Positions 37,446 to 51,174 are shown, counted from the stretch's first letter. The stretch: 64,000 bases of DNA from Paraburkholderia sp. C35 (GCF_003121405.1 NZ_QBUY01000013.1:62001-126000); one strand, 5' to 3'. Notes: generated from the letters alone by a model not told the origin. Made by a program: numbers and translations.

Positions 37446-38693
37446 ATGTTCTCCACGCCGCTCCGCGTTTTTCTGCTGTTCTCCGCCGGTTACTTCGTTT
37501 CGTACGTGTTCCGTGGCGTGAATCTCGGCTTTGCGCCGCTGATCACGCATGAACTCGGCCTGACGGCTGCCGATCTCGGCCTTTTGACCAGTCTGTACTT
37601 TCTCGGTTTCGCTGGCGCGCAATTGCCCGCAGGCGTGCTGCTCGATCATTTCGGCGCGCGTCGCGTGACGGCGGGCATGCTGATTTTTGCGGCCATCGGC
37701 ATTGGCGTGTTCGGGACCGCGCACGGCGTCGGCACGATGATGGTGGGGCGGCTGCTGATTGGCGTCGGTGTGTCGGTGTGCCTGGGTGGAGCTTTCAAGG
37801 CGCTTGCCCAGCATTTCCCGGCGGCACGTTTGCCGCTGATCAACGGGCTGGTGATGGCTGTAGGCGGGTTGGGCGGCGTCGTGGTCGGCTCGCCGCTGAC
37901 GTGGCTGCTGACCTTCGCAAGCTGGCGCGCCGTGTGTTTCGGGCTGGTCGTGCTGACGCTCGTCGTCTCCGCGATGCTGTGGGCGTTCGCGCCGGAGCAG
38001 ACAGAGACGCGTCATCAGGCCAGTCTCGTCAGCCAGTTCAAGGGCACGTGGCACATCCTTCGCAGCGCAGCGTTCTGGAAGATCGCTTCGTTTTCGGTCG
38101 TCACGCAGGGCGTGTTCTACGCGATGCAGTCGCTGTGGGTCGGTGCGTGGCTGCGCGACGTGTCGGGTTTCCAGTCGCATGAGGCGGCTGCGCTGGTGTC
38201 CGTGCTGGGTTTCGCGATGATGGCCGGCTGCGTGGGTTTCGGCGCAGCGGCGCGCAGCATGGAGCGGCGCGGCGTGTCGCTGTATGCGTTTTGCGGCGTC
38301 GGCATGGCGCTGTTCGTCGTCACGCAATTGCTGATCATGCTGCGCGCGCCGCTGCCCGCGGGTCTGCTGTGGGCGGCTTACGGGATTTTCGGCGGCGTCG
38401 GCATCCTGAGCTATGCAGTGCTGGCGCGCCATTTCCCGCCGCATCTGATCGGCCGCGCGAACACGACGCTGACGCTGATCATCTTCCTGTTGATCTTCGG
38501 CTTTCAGATTGGCGTGGGCGCCGTGCTCTCGCGCTGGACGCCTACCGACGGTCACTATCCGCCTGCGGCGCATCTCACGGCGTGGGGCATTCTGGTCGCG
38601 CTGCAACTGGCGAGCGCCGTCTGGTACGCGCTGCCGAGCCGCGTGCTGGCCAAAAGCCCGTCATCGTCGATGCATGCCGAGCATCAGCCGTAA
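37446..38693 (+). CDS. MFS transporter
   Basis: A 415-residue major-facilitator protein with twelve hydrophobic segments. The motif-A-like loop between helices 2 and 3 reads GVLLDHFGARRVTAG (G-x3-D-x2-G-x-R-x2), and a second copy-like loop appears between helices 8 and 9. Small MFS proteins of this type transport organic acids, sugars or drugs; the sequence does not identify which. It is a single gene between mltD and the carAB leader, without a neighbouring regulator or catabolic gene. Confidence 0.88.
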   Translation: MFSTPLRVFLLFSAGYFVSYVFRGVNLGFAPLITHELGLTAADLGLLTSLYFLGFAGAQLPAGVLLDHFGARRVTAGMLIFAAIGIGVFGTAHGVGTMMVGRLLIGVGVSVCLGGAFKALAQHFPAARLPLINGLVMAVGGLGGVVVGSPLTWLLTFASWRAVCFGLVVLTLVVSAMLWAFAPEQTETRHQASLVSQFKGTWHILRSAAFWKIASFSVVTQGVFYAMQSLWVGAWLRDVSGFQSHEAAALVSVLGFAMMAGCVGFGAAARSMERRGVSLYAFCGVGMALFVVTQLLIMLRAPLPAGLLWAAYGIFGGVGILSYAVLARHFPPHLIGRANTTLTLIIFLLIFGFQIGVGAVLSRWTPTDGHYPPAAHLTAWGILVALQLASAVWYALPSRVLAKSPSSSMHAEHQP

Positions 38694-38812
38694 GCAACCG
38701 GCCGTATCCTGAATTTGCGTAAAAGGGGCGGCGCAGCCCCGCTGTGTAACGAGCCTGCCGGGGATGAGCGTCCTTCAGCAGCGCCCTCGTCCCGCCATCG
38801 CCCATCTCGGAT

Positions 38813-38842
38813 TTGGAGAGAAGGGCCATTTCAGGCTATAAT
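38813..38842 (+). promoter_or_regulatory. Probable carAB promoter with a long leader
   Basis: TTGGAG (38813-38818) is followed after 18 bp by a perfect TATAAT (38837-38842). It is the only good promoter in the 450-bp region between the MFS gene and carA, and implies a leader of about 295 nt. A 48-codon open frame (38935-39078) lies within the leader, but nothing else marks it as a gene. The rest of the region shows no other feature. Confidence 0.6.
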
Positions 38843-39143
38843 TTCAAGGTTTGAGCTTATCAACCCGCACCCTAGCGCCTACCTCTCCCACACCGTTCAT
38901 CCGCCGCGTTTCGTTGTAGTCCCGGTTGTTTTTCATGCGTGAAATCTCCCGGCTACCGTCGCCCGGCCCGCAACCCGCCAGTTCGCCTACACGATGGGCC
39001 AACTGCCAGATCCGCGGCGCCAGATGCGACTTCCCGCGAACAGCGACAACGCGAGCGAGCCTGCGCGCGCATCATTGATGCGCCAGACGCGGCCCGCACG
39101 GATAGACAGGTCGGCAACAGGGTGTTCCCCCAAGGAGTCTCCC

Positions 39144-40298
39144 GTGTTGCCGTCATTTTCTCCCGCTCTGCTCGCGCTCGCCGACGGCACGGTCTTTCGT
39201 GGTTACTCGATCGGCGCGCCCGGTCATACGATCGGTGAAGTCGTTTTCAACACGGCCATCACCGGCTATCAGGAAATCCTGACCGACCCCAGCTACGCGC
39301 GCCAGATCGTCACGCTGACGTATCCGCACATCGGCAACGTCGGCGTGAATGCCGAAGATGTCGAAGCCACGAAAGTCCATGCCGCCGGCCTGATCATCCG
39401 TGATCTGCCTGTTCTCGCATCCAATTTCCGCATGGAGCGCACGCTCCCCGATTACCTGAAGGCCGAAGGCGTGGTCGCCATCGCCGGTATCGACACCCGC
39501 AAGCTGACGCGCGTTCTGCGTGACAAGGGCGCGCAGAACGGCGCGATTCTCGCAGGCTCAGATGACGAAGCGAAGGCAATCGAACTCGCGCGTTCGTTCC
39601 CCGGTCTCGCGGGCATGGACCTCGCGAAAGTCGTGTCGACGCAAAAGCCGTACGAATGGAAGCAGACGGAATGGCGTCTGGGCAGCGGCTACGGCATGCA
39701 AAACACGCCGCGCTACCGTGTGGTCGCGTTCGACTTCGGCGTGAAGTACAACATTCTCCGCATGCTGGCCGAACGCGGCTGCCAGGTCACAGTGCTGCCG
39801 GCGCAAGCCACGGCCGCTGACGCACTGGCGCTCAATCCTGATGGCGTGTTCCTGTCGAACGGTCCTGGCGATCCGGAACCGTGCGATTACGCCATCGCCG
39901 CCACGCGCGAATTCATCGAACGCGGCATTCCGACGTTCGGCATCTGCCTTGGCCATCAGATCATGGGTCTCGCCGTCGGCGCGAAGACGATGAAGATGAA
40001 GACGGGTCACCACGGTGCGAATCACCCCGTGAAGGATCTCGACGACGGCCGCGTGGTCATCACGTCGCAAAACCACGGCTTCGCAGTCGACGCCGACACG
40101 CTGCCCGCCAACGCGAAGGTCACGCACGTGTCGCTGTTCGACGGCACGCTGCAAGGCTTCGCGCTGACGGACAAGCCGGCGTTCTGCTTCCAGGGTCACC
40201 CGGAAGCGTCGCCGGGTCCGCACGACGTCGCCTATCTGTTCGATCGCTTCACGGCGTTGATGGACACGGCGAAGGGCAACAAGTCGGCAGCGGCATAA
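39144..40298 (+). CDS. carA: Carbamoyl-phosphate synthase small (glutaminase) subunit
   Basis: A 384-residue subunit that hydrolyses glutamine and channels ammonia to CarB for carbamoyl phosphate, used in pyrimidine and arginine synthesis. The N-terminal CPSase domain shows [25 protein letters not shown]. The class I amidotransferase domain has the nucleophile in FGICLGHQ and the His/Glu pair in [13 protein letters not shown]. The start is a GTG at 39144 with AAGGAG 7 bp upstream; the open frame further up has no family similarity. carB follows after 137 bp. Confidence 0.98.
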   Translation: MLPSFSPALLALADGTVFRGYSIGAPGHTIGEVVFNTAITGYQEILTDPSYARQIVTLTYPHIGNVGVNAEDVEATKVHAAGLIIRDLPVLASNFRMERTLPDYLKAEGVVAIAGIDTRKLTRVLRDKGAQNGAILAGSDDEAKAIELARSFPGLAGMDLAKVVSTQKPYEWKQTEWRLGSGYGMQNTPRYRVVAFDFGVKYNILRMLAERGCQVTVLPAQATAADALALNPDGVFLSNGPGDPEPCDYAIAATREFIERGIPTFGICLGHQIMGLAVGAKTMKMKTGHHGANHPVKDLDDGRVVITSQNHGFAVDADTLPANAKVTHVSLFDGTLQGFALTDKPAFCFQGHPEASPGPHDVAYLFDRFTALMDTAKGNKSAAA

Positions 40299-40435
40299 GC
40301 AGGCGCTCGTAACAGCAGCGACGGAAAAGGCGCGCCCCGCGACGCCGTTCGATCACGGTCCGAACAGACCGCCTCGAACGGCACACCGCCAGCGCGCCAA
40401 CAGTAAGAACTCAGGAATACATTAGCGAGAGCGTT

Positions 40436-43690
<3,255 letters not shown>

Positions 43691-43720
43691 GGCTTCAGAT
43701 TTCTGTCAAAGACGTAAGTG

Positions 43721-43813
43721 CCGCGGTTAAGCGGCGTCCCTAAGGTGTCAGATCGGGCTTCGCGCCACGTCTGGCCACCATACGGGATGCACTTAACCGC
43801 GGTGATTTTTTTT
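43721..43813 (+). terminator. Large nested hairpin with T-run between carB and greA (terminator or greA attenuator)
   Basis: Three nested stems form one long, nearly continuous hairpin: 43721-43731 with 43792-43802 (11 bp), 43734-43740 with 43784-43790 (7 bp, one G-U) and 43744-43752 with 43770-43779 (one mismatch and a bulge). An apical GGC/GCC loop closes it. TGA and eight T residues (43806-43813) follow. The T-run ends 28 bases before the greA ATG, too short for a separate promoter with its transcription start. Confidence 0.7.
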
Positions 43814-43841
43814 GTGGCTGTCTTTTGCCAAAGAGTTGTTT

Positions 43842-44318
43842 ATGAGCACTATTCCATTGACGAAGCGCGGCGCAGATCAGTTGCGCGACGAATTGCAGCG
43901 TTTGAAATCGGTTGAGCGTCCTGCCGTCATCAATTCCATCGCGGAAGCGCGTGCCCAGGGCGATCTCTCGGATAACGCCGAGTACGACGCTGCGAAAGAA
44001 AAGCAGGGCTTTATCGAAGGCCGCATCGCCGACATCGAGTCGAAGCTGGCGGCTGCGCAGATCATCGATCCGTCCGCGCTCGACGCGGAAGGCCGCGTCG
44101 TGTTCGCTGCAACGGTCGACCTGGAAGATCTCGATTCGGGTGATTCGGTTACCTATCAGATCGTCGGCGACGACGAAGCCGATCTCGAGCGCGGCCTCAT
44201 CTCCGTCAGCTCGCCGATCGCGCGGGCGCTGATCGGCAAGTCGGAAGGCGACGTCGCGGCGGTGCAGGCACCGAGCGGCGTGCGCGAGTACGAAATCATC
44301 GCGGTTCGCTACGTCTGA
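43842..44318 (+). CDS. greA: Transcription elongation factor GreA with Glu44-to-Asp change
   Basis: A 158-residue factor that enters the RNA polymerase secondary channel and stimulates cleavage of backtracked RNA. An N-terminal coiled coil (about 1-75) is followed by the globular C-terminal domain with [17 protein letters not shown] and EYEIIAV. The coiled-coil tip, which carries Asp41 and Glu44 in E. coli GreA (DLKENAEY), reads DLSDNAEY here, so position 44 is Asp (codon GAT, 43971-43973). The ATG at 43842 gives the family N-terminus. It is preceded by a terminator-like hairpin and followed 10 bp later by a DUF4149 gene. Confidence 0.96.
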   Translation: MSTIPLTKRGADQLRDELQRLKSVERPAVINSIAEARAQGDLSDNAEYDAAKEKQGFIEGRIADIESKLAAAQIIDPSALDAEGRVVFAATVDLEDLDSGDSVTYQIVGDDEADLERGLISVSSPIARALIGKSEGDVAAVQAPSGVREYEIIAVRYV

Positions 44319-44328
44319 GGCGGCTGCC

Positions 44329-44844
44329 GTGTCGACCATGCCGCATCGCCTGTTCCGTCTGCTGACGGTTGTGTGGGTCGGTAGCCTGCTGACCATTGGC
44401 TACGCTGTTGCGCCCGTGCTTTTCACGTCGCTCGACCGTGTGACGGCGGGCGCCGTCGCGGCACAGCTGTTTCGCATTGAAGGCGTGATCGGTGTGGTGT
44501 GCGGCGTGTTGCTGCTCGCGTTGTGCAACGTGATGGTGCGGCGCGGTGGCGACGCATACAGGCGTCTGCGCTGGCTGGTGGCCGGTATGCTGGTGTGCGT
44601 GCTGGTCGGCTATTTTGCGCTGCAGCCGTTTATGAATGCATTGCGCATCGCCGCGCAGGAAGCCGGTACGGACGTTGGTCATTCCGTGTATGCGAGCCGC
44701 TTTGGCATGCTGCATGGCGTGTCGAGCGTGTTCTACCTGATCGAAAGCCTGCTTGGGATCGTGCTCGCCTGGAAGCTGCCGGCGGGCGCCGGTCTTGCCA
44801 TCGAGCAGGGCGCGTCGCGCGTCGCGGGGCGGACGGCGGGGTGA
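44329..44844 (+). CDS. DUF4149-type membrane protein
   Basis: A 171-residue protein with four hydrophobic segments (about residues 10-30, 53-72, 84-104 and 128-150). The opening FRLLTVVWVGSLLTIGYAVAPVLF and the region SRFGMLHGVSSVFYLIE match the DUF4149 family. It begins at a GTG 10 bp after greA and is probably cotranscribed with it; greA-DUF4149-yhbY is a common Burkholderiales arrangement. The function is unknown. Confidence 0.83.
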   Translation: MSTMPHRLFRLLTVVWVGSLLTIGYAVAPVLFTSLDRVTAGAVAAQLFRIEGVIGVVCGVLLLALCNVMVRRGGDAYRRLRWLVAGMLVCVLVGYFALQPFMNALRIAAQEAGTDVGHSVYASRFGMLHGVSSVFYLIESLLGIVLAWKLPAGAGLAIEQGASRVAGRTAG

Positions 44845-45004
44845 TATGCCGATGCTGAGCACGCGAATTGCCGTTATATCCGGCGCAAGTTTCGCGTGTG
44901 GCTGAGGCGTCGCTGCTCATCGCAACAAGCGGACATGACGCGGCGTTCAGCGTTCTCTCCGAAAGGCGCGACTCGACGAAATGTCTGCCGCGCCGCTTCC
45001 GTGC

Positions 45005-45547
45005 TTACTTCGACGTCTGATGCGAGCGCTTCGCGCTCGTCTGACGCTTCTTCGCCTTCTTGATGTTGCCGCCCGCGGTGACGCGTTCATTGCCGCGCAC
45101 CACCAGTTTTTGCGCCTTCGGCTTGCGCATCGGATTTTCCGACGGCTTGACGACCTTCACGACGCGCGGCGCACGGCCCTTGTTCGACGGTTCATCGCCC
45201 ATTGCTTCGCGCGCGCTCGGCAACGTGCCGCGTTTGGCCTTCGCCGCGACAGGTGCGCGTTCGGTGGCGACCTTTTCGGGCTTCCAGATAACCAGCAGCT
45301 AGCCGATATGCTGGATCGGCGCGGCACTGAGCCGGTCGCAGATTTCGTCATAAATGGCGACACGCTCTTCGCGTTCGTCGCCGAACACGCGGATCTTGAT
45401 CAGCTGATGTGCTTTCAGGTGGACCTTGATTTCGGCCAGCACGGCGTCGGTCAGCCCTTCGGCGCCGACGAGCACGACCGGCTTGAGCGCGTGAGCCTGG
45501 GAGCGCAGATCGGCGCGTTGTTCGGAGGAAACTTTGAGGGCTGGCAT
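45005..45547 (-). pseudogene. yhbY: yhbY (CRM-domain ribosome-assembly protein) interrupted by in-frame amber codon
   Basis: The 5' part encodes 82 residues of a YhbY/CRM RNA-binding protein: LRSQAHALKPVVLVGAEGLTD...KAHQLIKIRVFGD...CDRLSAAPIQHIG. A TAG stop stands at 45299-45301 exactly where the family has Lys in the pattern IGK-L-L-V-hydrophobic (E. coli QVIGKTLVLYRP). The same frame continues past it as LLVIWKPEKVATERAP and a Lys/Arg-rich tail ending KKRQTSAKRSHQTSK at 45005, as in intact Burkholderia-group YhbY proteins of about 180 residues. One A-to-T change (AAG to TAG) explains it. The truncated product would lose the last strand and the basic tail. A sequencing error or readthrough is possible. 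It is divergent from rlmE. Confidence 0.85.
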
Positions 45548-45815
45548 GAGAAGTGGAAGACTCGACTAAAATGGCGGCGCCCGCGAGCAGGGATCGGTGG
45601 TCCGGAAAACCGGCAATCCGGCGAAACAACAGGCGGCGCGCGAGAAAATAGAAACTGCGATGAATACAGCGCCAGGCCGGGTGCGACAAGCGATGGCGGC
45701 GCGGACTGCAAGCAGAACCACGAGCGCGGATGACGGCCTTTGGCTGCAGCCGCGCGAATTAAACGCGTATTATCCGCTAAAAGCGCTGCATTACGTAGCA
45801 AGAGTTCAACGTTTA

Positions 45816-46478
45816 ATGGCAAAAAACAAGTTCAACACGTCGTGGCTGCACGACCATATCAACGATCCGTACGTGAAAATGGCGCAACGGGAGGGCTATC
45901 GCGCCCGCGCCGCCTACAAGCTGAAGGAAATCGACGAACAGGACAAGCTGATCCGTCCCGGACAGGTCGTCGTCGATCTCGGCGCGGCGCCCGGCAGCTG
46001 GAGCCAGTACGTGCGCAACAAGCTGGCGCAGGGCAAGAACCGCGACACGCAGCGCGAAGGCGGCGTTGACGGCACGATCATCGCGCTCGACCTGCTGCCG
46101 ATGGAGCCCATCGCCGACGTTCACTTCATCCAGGGCGACTTCCGCGAGGACAGCGTGCTGGAGCAGCTCGAAGAAGTTGTCGGAGAGCGCGACGTGGACC
46201 TTGTAATTTCGGATATGGCGCCCAACCTGTCGGGAGTGGCGGTGGCGGACGCCGCGCGGATCGAGCATGTGTGCGATCTCGCGTTGGAGTTTTCGCAAAA
46301 CCACCTGAAACCTGATGGTGCCCTTTTAGTCAAATGCTTTCACGGCAGCGGTTACAGCCAGATTGTCGAAAAGTTCAAGCACCAGTTCAAAACGGTGGCT
46401 GCACGCAAGCCGAAGGCGTCCCGGGACAAGTCGTCCGAGACGTTCATTCTCGGCAGGCACCTGAAGCGGCCCCGTTGA
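45816..46478 (+). CDS. rlmE: 23S rRNA (uridine-2'-O-)-methyltransferase RlmE (FtsJ/RrmJ)
   Basis: A 220-residue SAM-dependent enzyme that methylates U2552 of 23S rRNA late in 50S assembly. The K-D-K-E tetrad is visible: Lys in AAYKLKEID, Asp in [10 protein letters not shown], Lys in LLVKCFHG and Glu in [11 protein letters not shown] motif [12 protein letters not shown] is intact. The ATG at 45816 begins the family N-terminus ([14 protein letters not shown]); the longer open frame reaching back toward yhbY is not coding. rlmE-ftsH is a conserved pair. Confidence 0.97.
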   Translation: MAKNKFNTSWLHDHINDPYVKMAQREGYRARAAYKLKEIDEQDKLIRPGQVVVDLGAAPGSWSQYVRNKLAQGKNRDTQREGGVDGTIIALDLLPMEPIADVHFIQGDFREDSVLEQLEEVVGERDVDLVISDMAPNLSGVAVADAARIEHVCDLALEFSQNHLKPDGALLVKCFHGSGYSQIVEKFKHQFKTVAARKPKASRDKSSETFILGRHLKRPR

Positions 46479-46665
46479 GCAGGGTGCAGTGAAATGTGAG
46501 CCCGCATTTCCGGGGGAGCTGGAAAATAAGAGCGCTGAGGTTGCGCGGCACGCTATTTATGCGGTAGCGAATGCTTATGGCAGGGGTCTGCGGACTGGAT
46601 TAGAATGCCTGAGTGGTGCCGCAAGGCAAATGTAGGCGCTTGTCTATGAGTGAAGGAGTGGTGCT

Positions 46666-48555
46666 TTGAACAACAACATGTTTTCGAAAGCAGCAGTGTG
46701 GCTGGTTATCGCACTGGTGCTGTTTACGGTGTTCAAGCAGTTCGACAAGCCCCGTGTCCAGGAAGGCGTTTCCTATTCGCAGTTCATGGACGACGCGAAA
46801 AGCGGCAAGGTCAAGAGCGTGATCGTTCAGGGGCGCAACCTCACGGTGACGCCGGCTGATGGTCAAAAGTATCAGATCGTGTCGCCGGGCGACATCTGGA
46901 TGGTCGGCGACCTGATGAAGTATGGCGTGCAGGTCAGCGGCAAGGCTGATGACGAGCCGAATGCGCTGGTGTCCGCGCTGTATTACCTCGGGCCAACCAT
47001 GCTGATTATCGGGTTCTGGTTCTACATGATGAGACAGATGCAGGGAGGCGGGAAAGGCGGTGCCTTCTCGTTCGGTAAATCCCGTGCGCGTCTGATCGAT
47101 GAGAACAACAACGCCATCAATTTCTCGGACGTCGCGGGCTGCGACGAGGCGAAGGAAGAAGTGTCCGAACTGGTCGACTTCCTGCGCGATCCGCAGAAGT
47201 TCCAGAAGCTGGGTGGTCGCATTCCGCGCGGCGTGCTGCTGGTCGGCCCGCCGGGAACCGGTAAGACGCTGCTGGCACGTGCTATCGCCGGTGAAGCGAA
47301 GGTGCCGTTCTTCAGCATCTCGGGTTCGGACTTCGTTGAAATGTTCGTGGGTGTCGGTGCCGCTCGCGTGCGCGACATGTTCGAACAGGCCAAGAAGCAT
47401 GCGCCTTGCATCGTGTTCATCGACGAAATCGACGCGGTTGGCCGTCATCGTGGCGCCGGCATGGGCGGCGGTAACGACGAACGCGAACAGACGCTGAACC
47501 AGATGCTCGTCGAAATGGACGGCTTCGAGGCGAACTCGGGCGTGATCGTGATCGCTGCGACGAACCGTTCGGACGTGCTGGACAAGGCGCTGCTGCGTCC
47601 GGGCCGTTTCGACCGTCAGGTGTATGTCGGTCTGCCGGATATCCGTGGCCGTGAGCACATCATGAAGGTGCACCTGCGTAAGGTGCCGATCGCGAACGAC
47701 GTGGATGCAGCGGTGATCGCACGCGGCACGCCGGGCTTCTCGGGCGCTGATCTGGCGAACCTCGTGAACGAAGCGGCGCTGTTCGCTGCACGTCGCGGCA
47801 AGCGCATCGTCGAAATGCAGGATTTCGAAGACGCGAAGGACAAGATCTTCATGGGTCCGGAGCGCAAGTCGGCCGTGATCCGCGAAGACGCGAAGCGCGC
47901 GACGGCGTACCACGAGTCGGGCCATGCGGTGATCGCGAAGCTGTTGCCGAAGGCTGACCCGGTGCACAAGGTCACGATCATCCCGCGCGGCCGTGCGCTG
48001 GGCGTGACGTGGCAGTTGCCGGAGCACGACAACGAAACGTACTCGAAGGATTACCTGCTGGATCGTCTGGCTATCCTGTTCGGCGGCCGGGTTGCGGAAG
48101 AACTGTTCCTGAACCTGATCAGCACGGGCGCATCGGACGACTTCAACAAGGCAACCTCGACCGCACGTGCGATGGTCGCGCGTTTCGGCATGACGGACGC
48201 ACTGGGACCGATGGTCTACGTCGACGACGAGAACGATCAAGGGCCGTTTGGCCGTGGCTTCACGCGCACGATCTCGGAAGCGACGCAGCAGAAGGTGGAT
48301 GCCGAAATCCGCCGCGTGCTGGACGAGCAGTACAACCTCGCACGACGTCTGCTCGACGAGAACCGAGACAAGGTCGAAGCGATGACAGCCGCGCTGATGG
48401 AGTGGGAAACGATCGACGCCGATCAGATCAACGACATCATGGCTGGCCGTCCGCCGCGCTCGCCGAAGAGCTCGCCGTCGCCGGGCGATGCGTCGGGTGG
48501 CAGCAGTCCGGGCACGGAAGTCAAGCCGGGCAGCGCGACCGCGCCGGCTACCTGA
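46666..48555 (+). CDS. ftsH: ATP-dependent zinc metalloprotease FtsH
   Basis: A 629-residue inner-membrane AAA+ protease that degrades misassembled membrane proteins and regulators such as LpxC and sigma32. Two membrane helices (about 8-25 and 102-122) flank a periplasmic domain. The AAA module has GPPGTGKT, Walker [11 protein letters not shown], the pore motif [10 protein letters not shown] and the SRH with LLRPGRFDR. The zinc site reads HESGH with the distal Asp in STGASDDF. The C-terminal 40 residues are Pro/Ser/Gly-rich. The start is a TTG (46666) with AGGAG 7 bp upstream. It ends at a strong terminator. Confidence 0.98.
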   Translation: MNNNMFSKAAVWLVIALVLFTVFKQFDKPRVQEGVSYSQFMDDAKSGKVKSVIVQGRNLTVTPADGQKYQIVSPGDIWMVGDLMKYGVQVSGKADDEPNALVSALYYLGPTMLIIGFWFYMMRQMQGGGKGGAFSFGKSRARLIDENNNAINFSDVAGCDEAKEEVSELVDFLRDPQKFQKLGGRIPRGVLLVGPPGTGKTLLARAIAGEAKVPFFSISGSDFVEMFVGVGAARVRDMFEQAKKHAPCIVFIDEIDAVGRHRGAGMGGGNDEREQTLNQMLVEMDGFEANSGVIVIAATNRSDVLDKALLRPGRFDRQVYVGLPDIRGREHIMKVHLRKVPIANDVDAAVIARGTPGFSGADLANLVNEAALFAARRGKRIVEMQDFEDAKDKIFMGPERKSAVIREDAKRATAYHESGHAVIAKLLPKADPVHKVTIIPRGRALGVTWQLPEHDNETYSKDYLLDRLAILFGGRVAEELFLNLISTGASDDFNKATSTARAMVARFGMTDALGPMVYVDDENDQGPFGRGFTRTISEATQQKVDAEIRRVLDEQYNLARRLLDENRDKVEAMTAALMEWETIDADQINDIMAGRPPRSPKSSPSPGDASGGSSPGTEVKPGSATAPAT

Positions 48556-48576
48556 TAATCGGTTAAAGGTGTTTTA

Positions 48577-48608
48577 CGGGCCGGTGTGTTTTCACACCGG
48601 CCCGTTTT
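48577..48608 (+). terminator. Intrinsic terminator of ftsH
   Basis: A perfect 12-bp GC-rich stem (48577-48588 with 48593-48604), a TTTT loop and a trailing TTTT. Confidence 0.93.
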
Positions 48609-48689
48609 CATTTCTAATGCTGCTCGGCTCGCGATTCAGTTTTTTCGCTGTTCTTCCTAATCCCTCGTCTGCGACTTACGCCTCTTCTC

Positions 48690-49574
48690 GTGTCAAACGT
48701 CGATTCCCCGCTTTATCCGATTCCTGAACCGATGCAATGCGGCCGGTTCTCCCTGACCTTTGAACGTCCGTTGGTCATGGGCATTCTCAATGTCACGCCT
48801 GATTCGTTTTCCGATGGCGGAAGTTACGTCGATCCGGCCGAGGCACGGCGGCAGGCCGAGCGCATGCTGACGGAAGGCGCCGACATCATCGACATCGGCG
48901 GCGAGTCGACGCGGCCCGGTGCGCCCCCCGTCCCCCTCGACGAAGAGTTGAAGCGCGTCATTCCACTGGTCGAGGAGCTAGTCAAAGCGAATATTCTCGT
49001 CTCCGTCGACACCTATAAGCCTGAAGTTATGCGCCATGCGCTGGCGGCCGGCGCTGATCTGATCAATGATATCTGGGGGTTCCGGATGCCCGGCGCGATC
49101 GACGCCGTGAAGGACAGTCAGTGCGGGCTGTGCGTGATGCACATGCTCGGCGAGCCGCAGACCATGCAGGTCGGCGAGCCGGCTTATGACGATGTCGTCG
49201 CCGACGTCCGAGCCTTTCTTGATGAACGTGTCAACACAATGATAAAGGCCGGTGTTGCAAAAAATCGCATTAGCGTCGATCCAGGCTTCGGCTTCGGTAA
49301 GACCGTCGAGCATAATTACGCGCTGCTCGCACACTTGCCTAAGACTGCACCGGTCGTCGGCAGGCCGTTGCCGATTCTGGCCGGCATGTCGCGCAAATCG
49401 ATGCTGGGTGCTGTCGTGAACCGGCCGGCGCCGCAGCGTGTTGCGGCGAGCGTCGCAGCGGCGGTGTGTGCGGCTGAACGGGGCGCGGCAATGATCCGCG
49501 TGCATGACGTAGAGCAGACGGTGGATGCACTGAAAGTATGGGCGGCTACGCGAGACGCAGCGCGCAGCGCCTGA
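48690..49574 (+). CDS. folP: Dihydropteroate synthase
   Basis: A 294-residue TIM-barrel enzyme joining p-aminobenzoate to dihydropterin pyrophosphate, the sulfonamide target in folate synthesis. The conserved loops are [15 protein letters not shown] (loop 1), GGESTRPGA (loop 2, with the Pro linked to sulfonamide binding unchanged), NDIWGF, the Asp of VDPGFGFGK, and GMSRKSM. The start is a GTG at 48690. It lies between the ftsH terminator and glmM, an order shared with E. coli (ftsH-folP-glmM). Confidence 0.97.
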   Translation: MSNVDSPLYPIPEPMQCGRFSLTFERPLVMGILNVTPDSFSDGGSYVDPAEARRQAERMLTEGADIIDIGGESTRPGAPPVPLDEELKRVIPLVEELVKANILVSVDTYKPEVMRHALAAGADLINDIWGFRMPGAIDAVKDSQCGLCVMHMLGEPQTMQVGEPAYDDVVADVRAFLDERVNTMIKAGVAKNRISVDPGFGFGKTVEHNYALLAHLPKTAPVVGRPLPILAGMSRKSMLGAVVNRPAPQRVAASVAAAVCAAERGAAMIRVHDVEQTVDALKVWAATRDAARSA

Positions 49575-49602
49575 TCTCCACGCTTGGGAGGAAAATTCAA
49601 AC

Positions 49603-50961
49603 ATGGCACGTCGATATTTCGGAACAGATGGGATTCGTGGCAAGGTCGGTGAAGGTCCGATCACGCCTGATTTTGTGCTGCGCCTCGGCTACGCAGCCGG
49701 CAAGGTGCTCGCGGGCGCCGACACATGGGCGAAGACGGGCAGCCGGCCGACTGTGCTGATCGGCAAGGACACGCGTGTGTCGGGCTACATGCTCGAAGCC
49801 GCGCTGGAATCGGGTTTCTCGGCAGCAGGCGTCGATGTGATGCTGGCTGGCCCGATGCCGACGCCCGGCGTCGCGTATCTCACGCGCGCGCTGCGTCTTG
49901 CGGCGGGCGTCGTGATCAGCGCGTCGCACAACCCGTACTACGACAACGGCATCAAGTTCTTCTCCGCCGACGGCAACAAACTGCCCGACGAAGTCGAACT
50001 GCAGATCGAGGAGCAACTGGACAAGCCGCTCGAATGCGCGCCGTCCGAACGCCTCGGCAAGGCTCGACGCCTCGACGACGCGGCTGGCCGCTACATCGAG
50101 TTCTGCAAGAGCACGTTCCCGCAGACGTTCGATCTGCGCGGCATGAAGCTGGTCGTCGATTGCGCGCATGGCGCCGCGTACGACGTCGCGCCGAAGGTGT
50201 TCCACGAACTCGGCGCGGACGTGATCACGATCGGCGTCTCGCCGAACGGCTTCAACATCAACGACGCCGTTGGCGCAACGGCACCCGACGCGCTGGTGCG
50301 GGCCGTGCGCGCGAACAAGGCCGATCTCGGTATTGCGCTCGATGGCGACGCCGACCGTCTGCAGATCGTCGATGCCAACGGCCGGCTCTATAACGGCGAC
50401 GAGCTGCTGTACGTGCTGGTGCAGGACCGTATCGCGACGCAAGGCAAGGTCGACGGGGCGGTCGGCACGCTGATGACCAACATGGCCGTCGAAGTCGCGC
50501 TGAAGAAGGTGGGCGTGAAGTTCGTGCGCGCTGCCGTCGGCGATCGCTACGTGCTGGAGCAACTGCGCGAGCATGGCTGGGAACTGGGCGCGGAAGGCTC
50601 GGGCCACATCCTGTCGCTGGATCGCCATTCGACGGGCGACGGCATCGTCTCGGCGCTGCTGGTGCTGGCAGCCGTCAAGCGCAGCGGCCGTTCACTTGAA
50701 CAGCTGCTCGAAGCCGTCAAGCTGTTCCCGCAAAAGCTGATCAACGTCCGCATGCAGCCGGGCGCGGACTGGAAGGGCAGCGATGCCATCCGTCGCGCGA
50801 TCAGCGAGGCCGAAGGCGCACTCGACGGCAGCGGCCGTGTGCTGATCCGTGCATCAGGCACCGAGCCGGTTCTGCGCGTGATGGTCGAGGCAGCGCACGA
50901 GAACGACGCCGTGCACCACGCTGAAACAATCGCCGCCGTGGTCAAAGAGGCGACGACCTGA
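49603..50961 (+). CDS. glmM: Phosphoglucosamine mutase
   Basis: A 452-residue enzyme converting glucosamine 6-phosphate to glucosamine 1-phosphate for peptidoglycan and LPS precursors. The N-terminal YFGTDGIRG, phosphoserine loop [12 protein letters not shown] (Ser108), metal-binding loop LDGDADR and phosphate-binding [12 protein letters not shown] are all present. It is 28 bp after folP, with a GGGAGGA ribosome-binding site, and ends in front of an intrinsic terminator. Confidence 0.98.
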   Translation: MARRYFGTDGIRGKVGEGPITPDFVLRLGYAAGKVLAGADTWAKTGSRPTVLIGKDTRVSGYMLEAALESGFSAAGVDVMLAGPMPTPGVAYLTRALRLAAGVVISASHNPYYDNGIKFFSADGNKLPDEVELQIEEQLDKPLECAPSERLGKARRLDDAAGRYIEFCKSTFPQTFDLRGMKLVVDCAHGAAYDVAPKVFHELGADVITIGVSPNGFNINDAVGATAPDALVRAVRANKADLGIALDGDADRLQIVDANGRLYNGDELLYVLVQDRIATQGKVDGAVGTLMTNMAVEVALKKVGVKFVRAAVGDRYVLEQLREHGWELGAEGSGHILSLDRHSTGDGIVSALLVLAAVKRSGRSLEQLLEAVKLFPQKLINVRMQPGADWKGSDAIRRAISEAEGALDGSGRVLIRASGTEPVLRVMVEAAHENDAVHHAETIAAVVKEATT

Positions 50962-50986
50962 TTCGCGACAGAATCGTTTCGACCAG

Positions 50987-51012
50987 AAGGGCGGCGCATG
51001 CCGCCCTTTTTT
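50987..51012 (+). terminator. Intrinsic terminator of glmM
   Basis: Stem GGGCGGC/GCCGCCC (50989-50995 with 51000-51006) followed by six T residues. Confidence 0.92.
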
Positions 51013-51174
51013 ACGTCTGCCGGGTGCGGCGCAACGCCGCACCACCTTCGGGCAGGCACGAAAGCCCGCAAACGTTGGCATTCAGCCAATTTCGAGCGCA
51101 AAGCCGCCGATCCACCGCGCATCTGCTGCTGCAGTAGAAACCCTGACATAGCGCCTTTCATCGCCGTAATAGAA

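Noticed and set aside
38935..39078. A 48-codon open frame with about eight Arg codons in the carA leader, considered as an arginine-sensing leader peptide.
   Set aside because: Arg codons are frequent in any GC-rich frame, they are not clustered, no clear ribosome-binding site or terminator/antiterminator pair follows, and other frames are equally open.
47923..47960. FtsH zinc motif HESGH instead of HEAGH, and SRH region ATNRSDVLD instead of ATNRPDVLD.
   Set aside because: Both keep the metal ligands and catalytic Glu, and I believe they are normal for Burkholderia-group FtsH; not treated as an anomaly.
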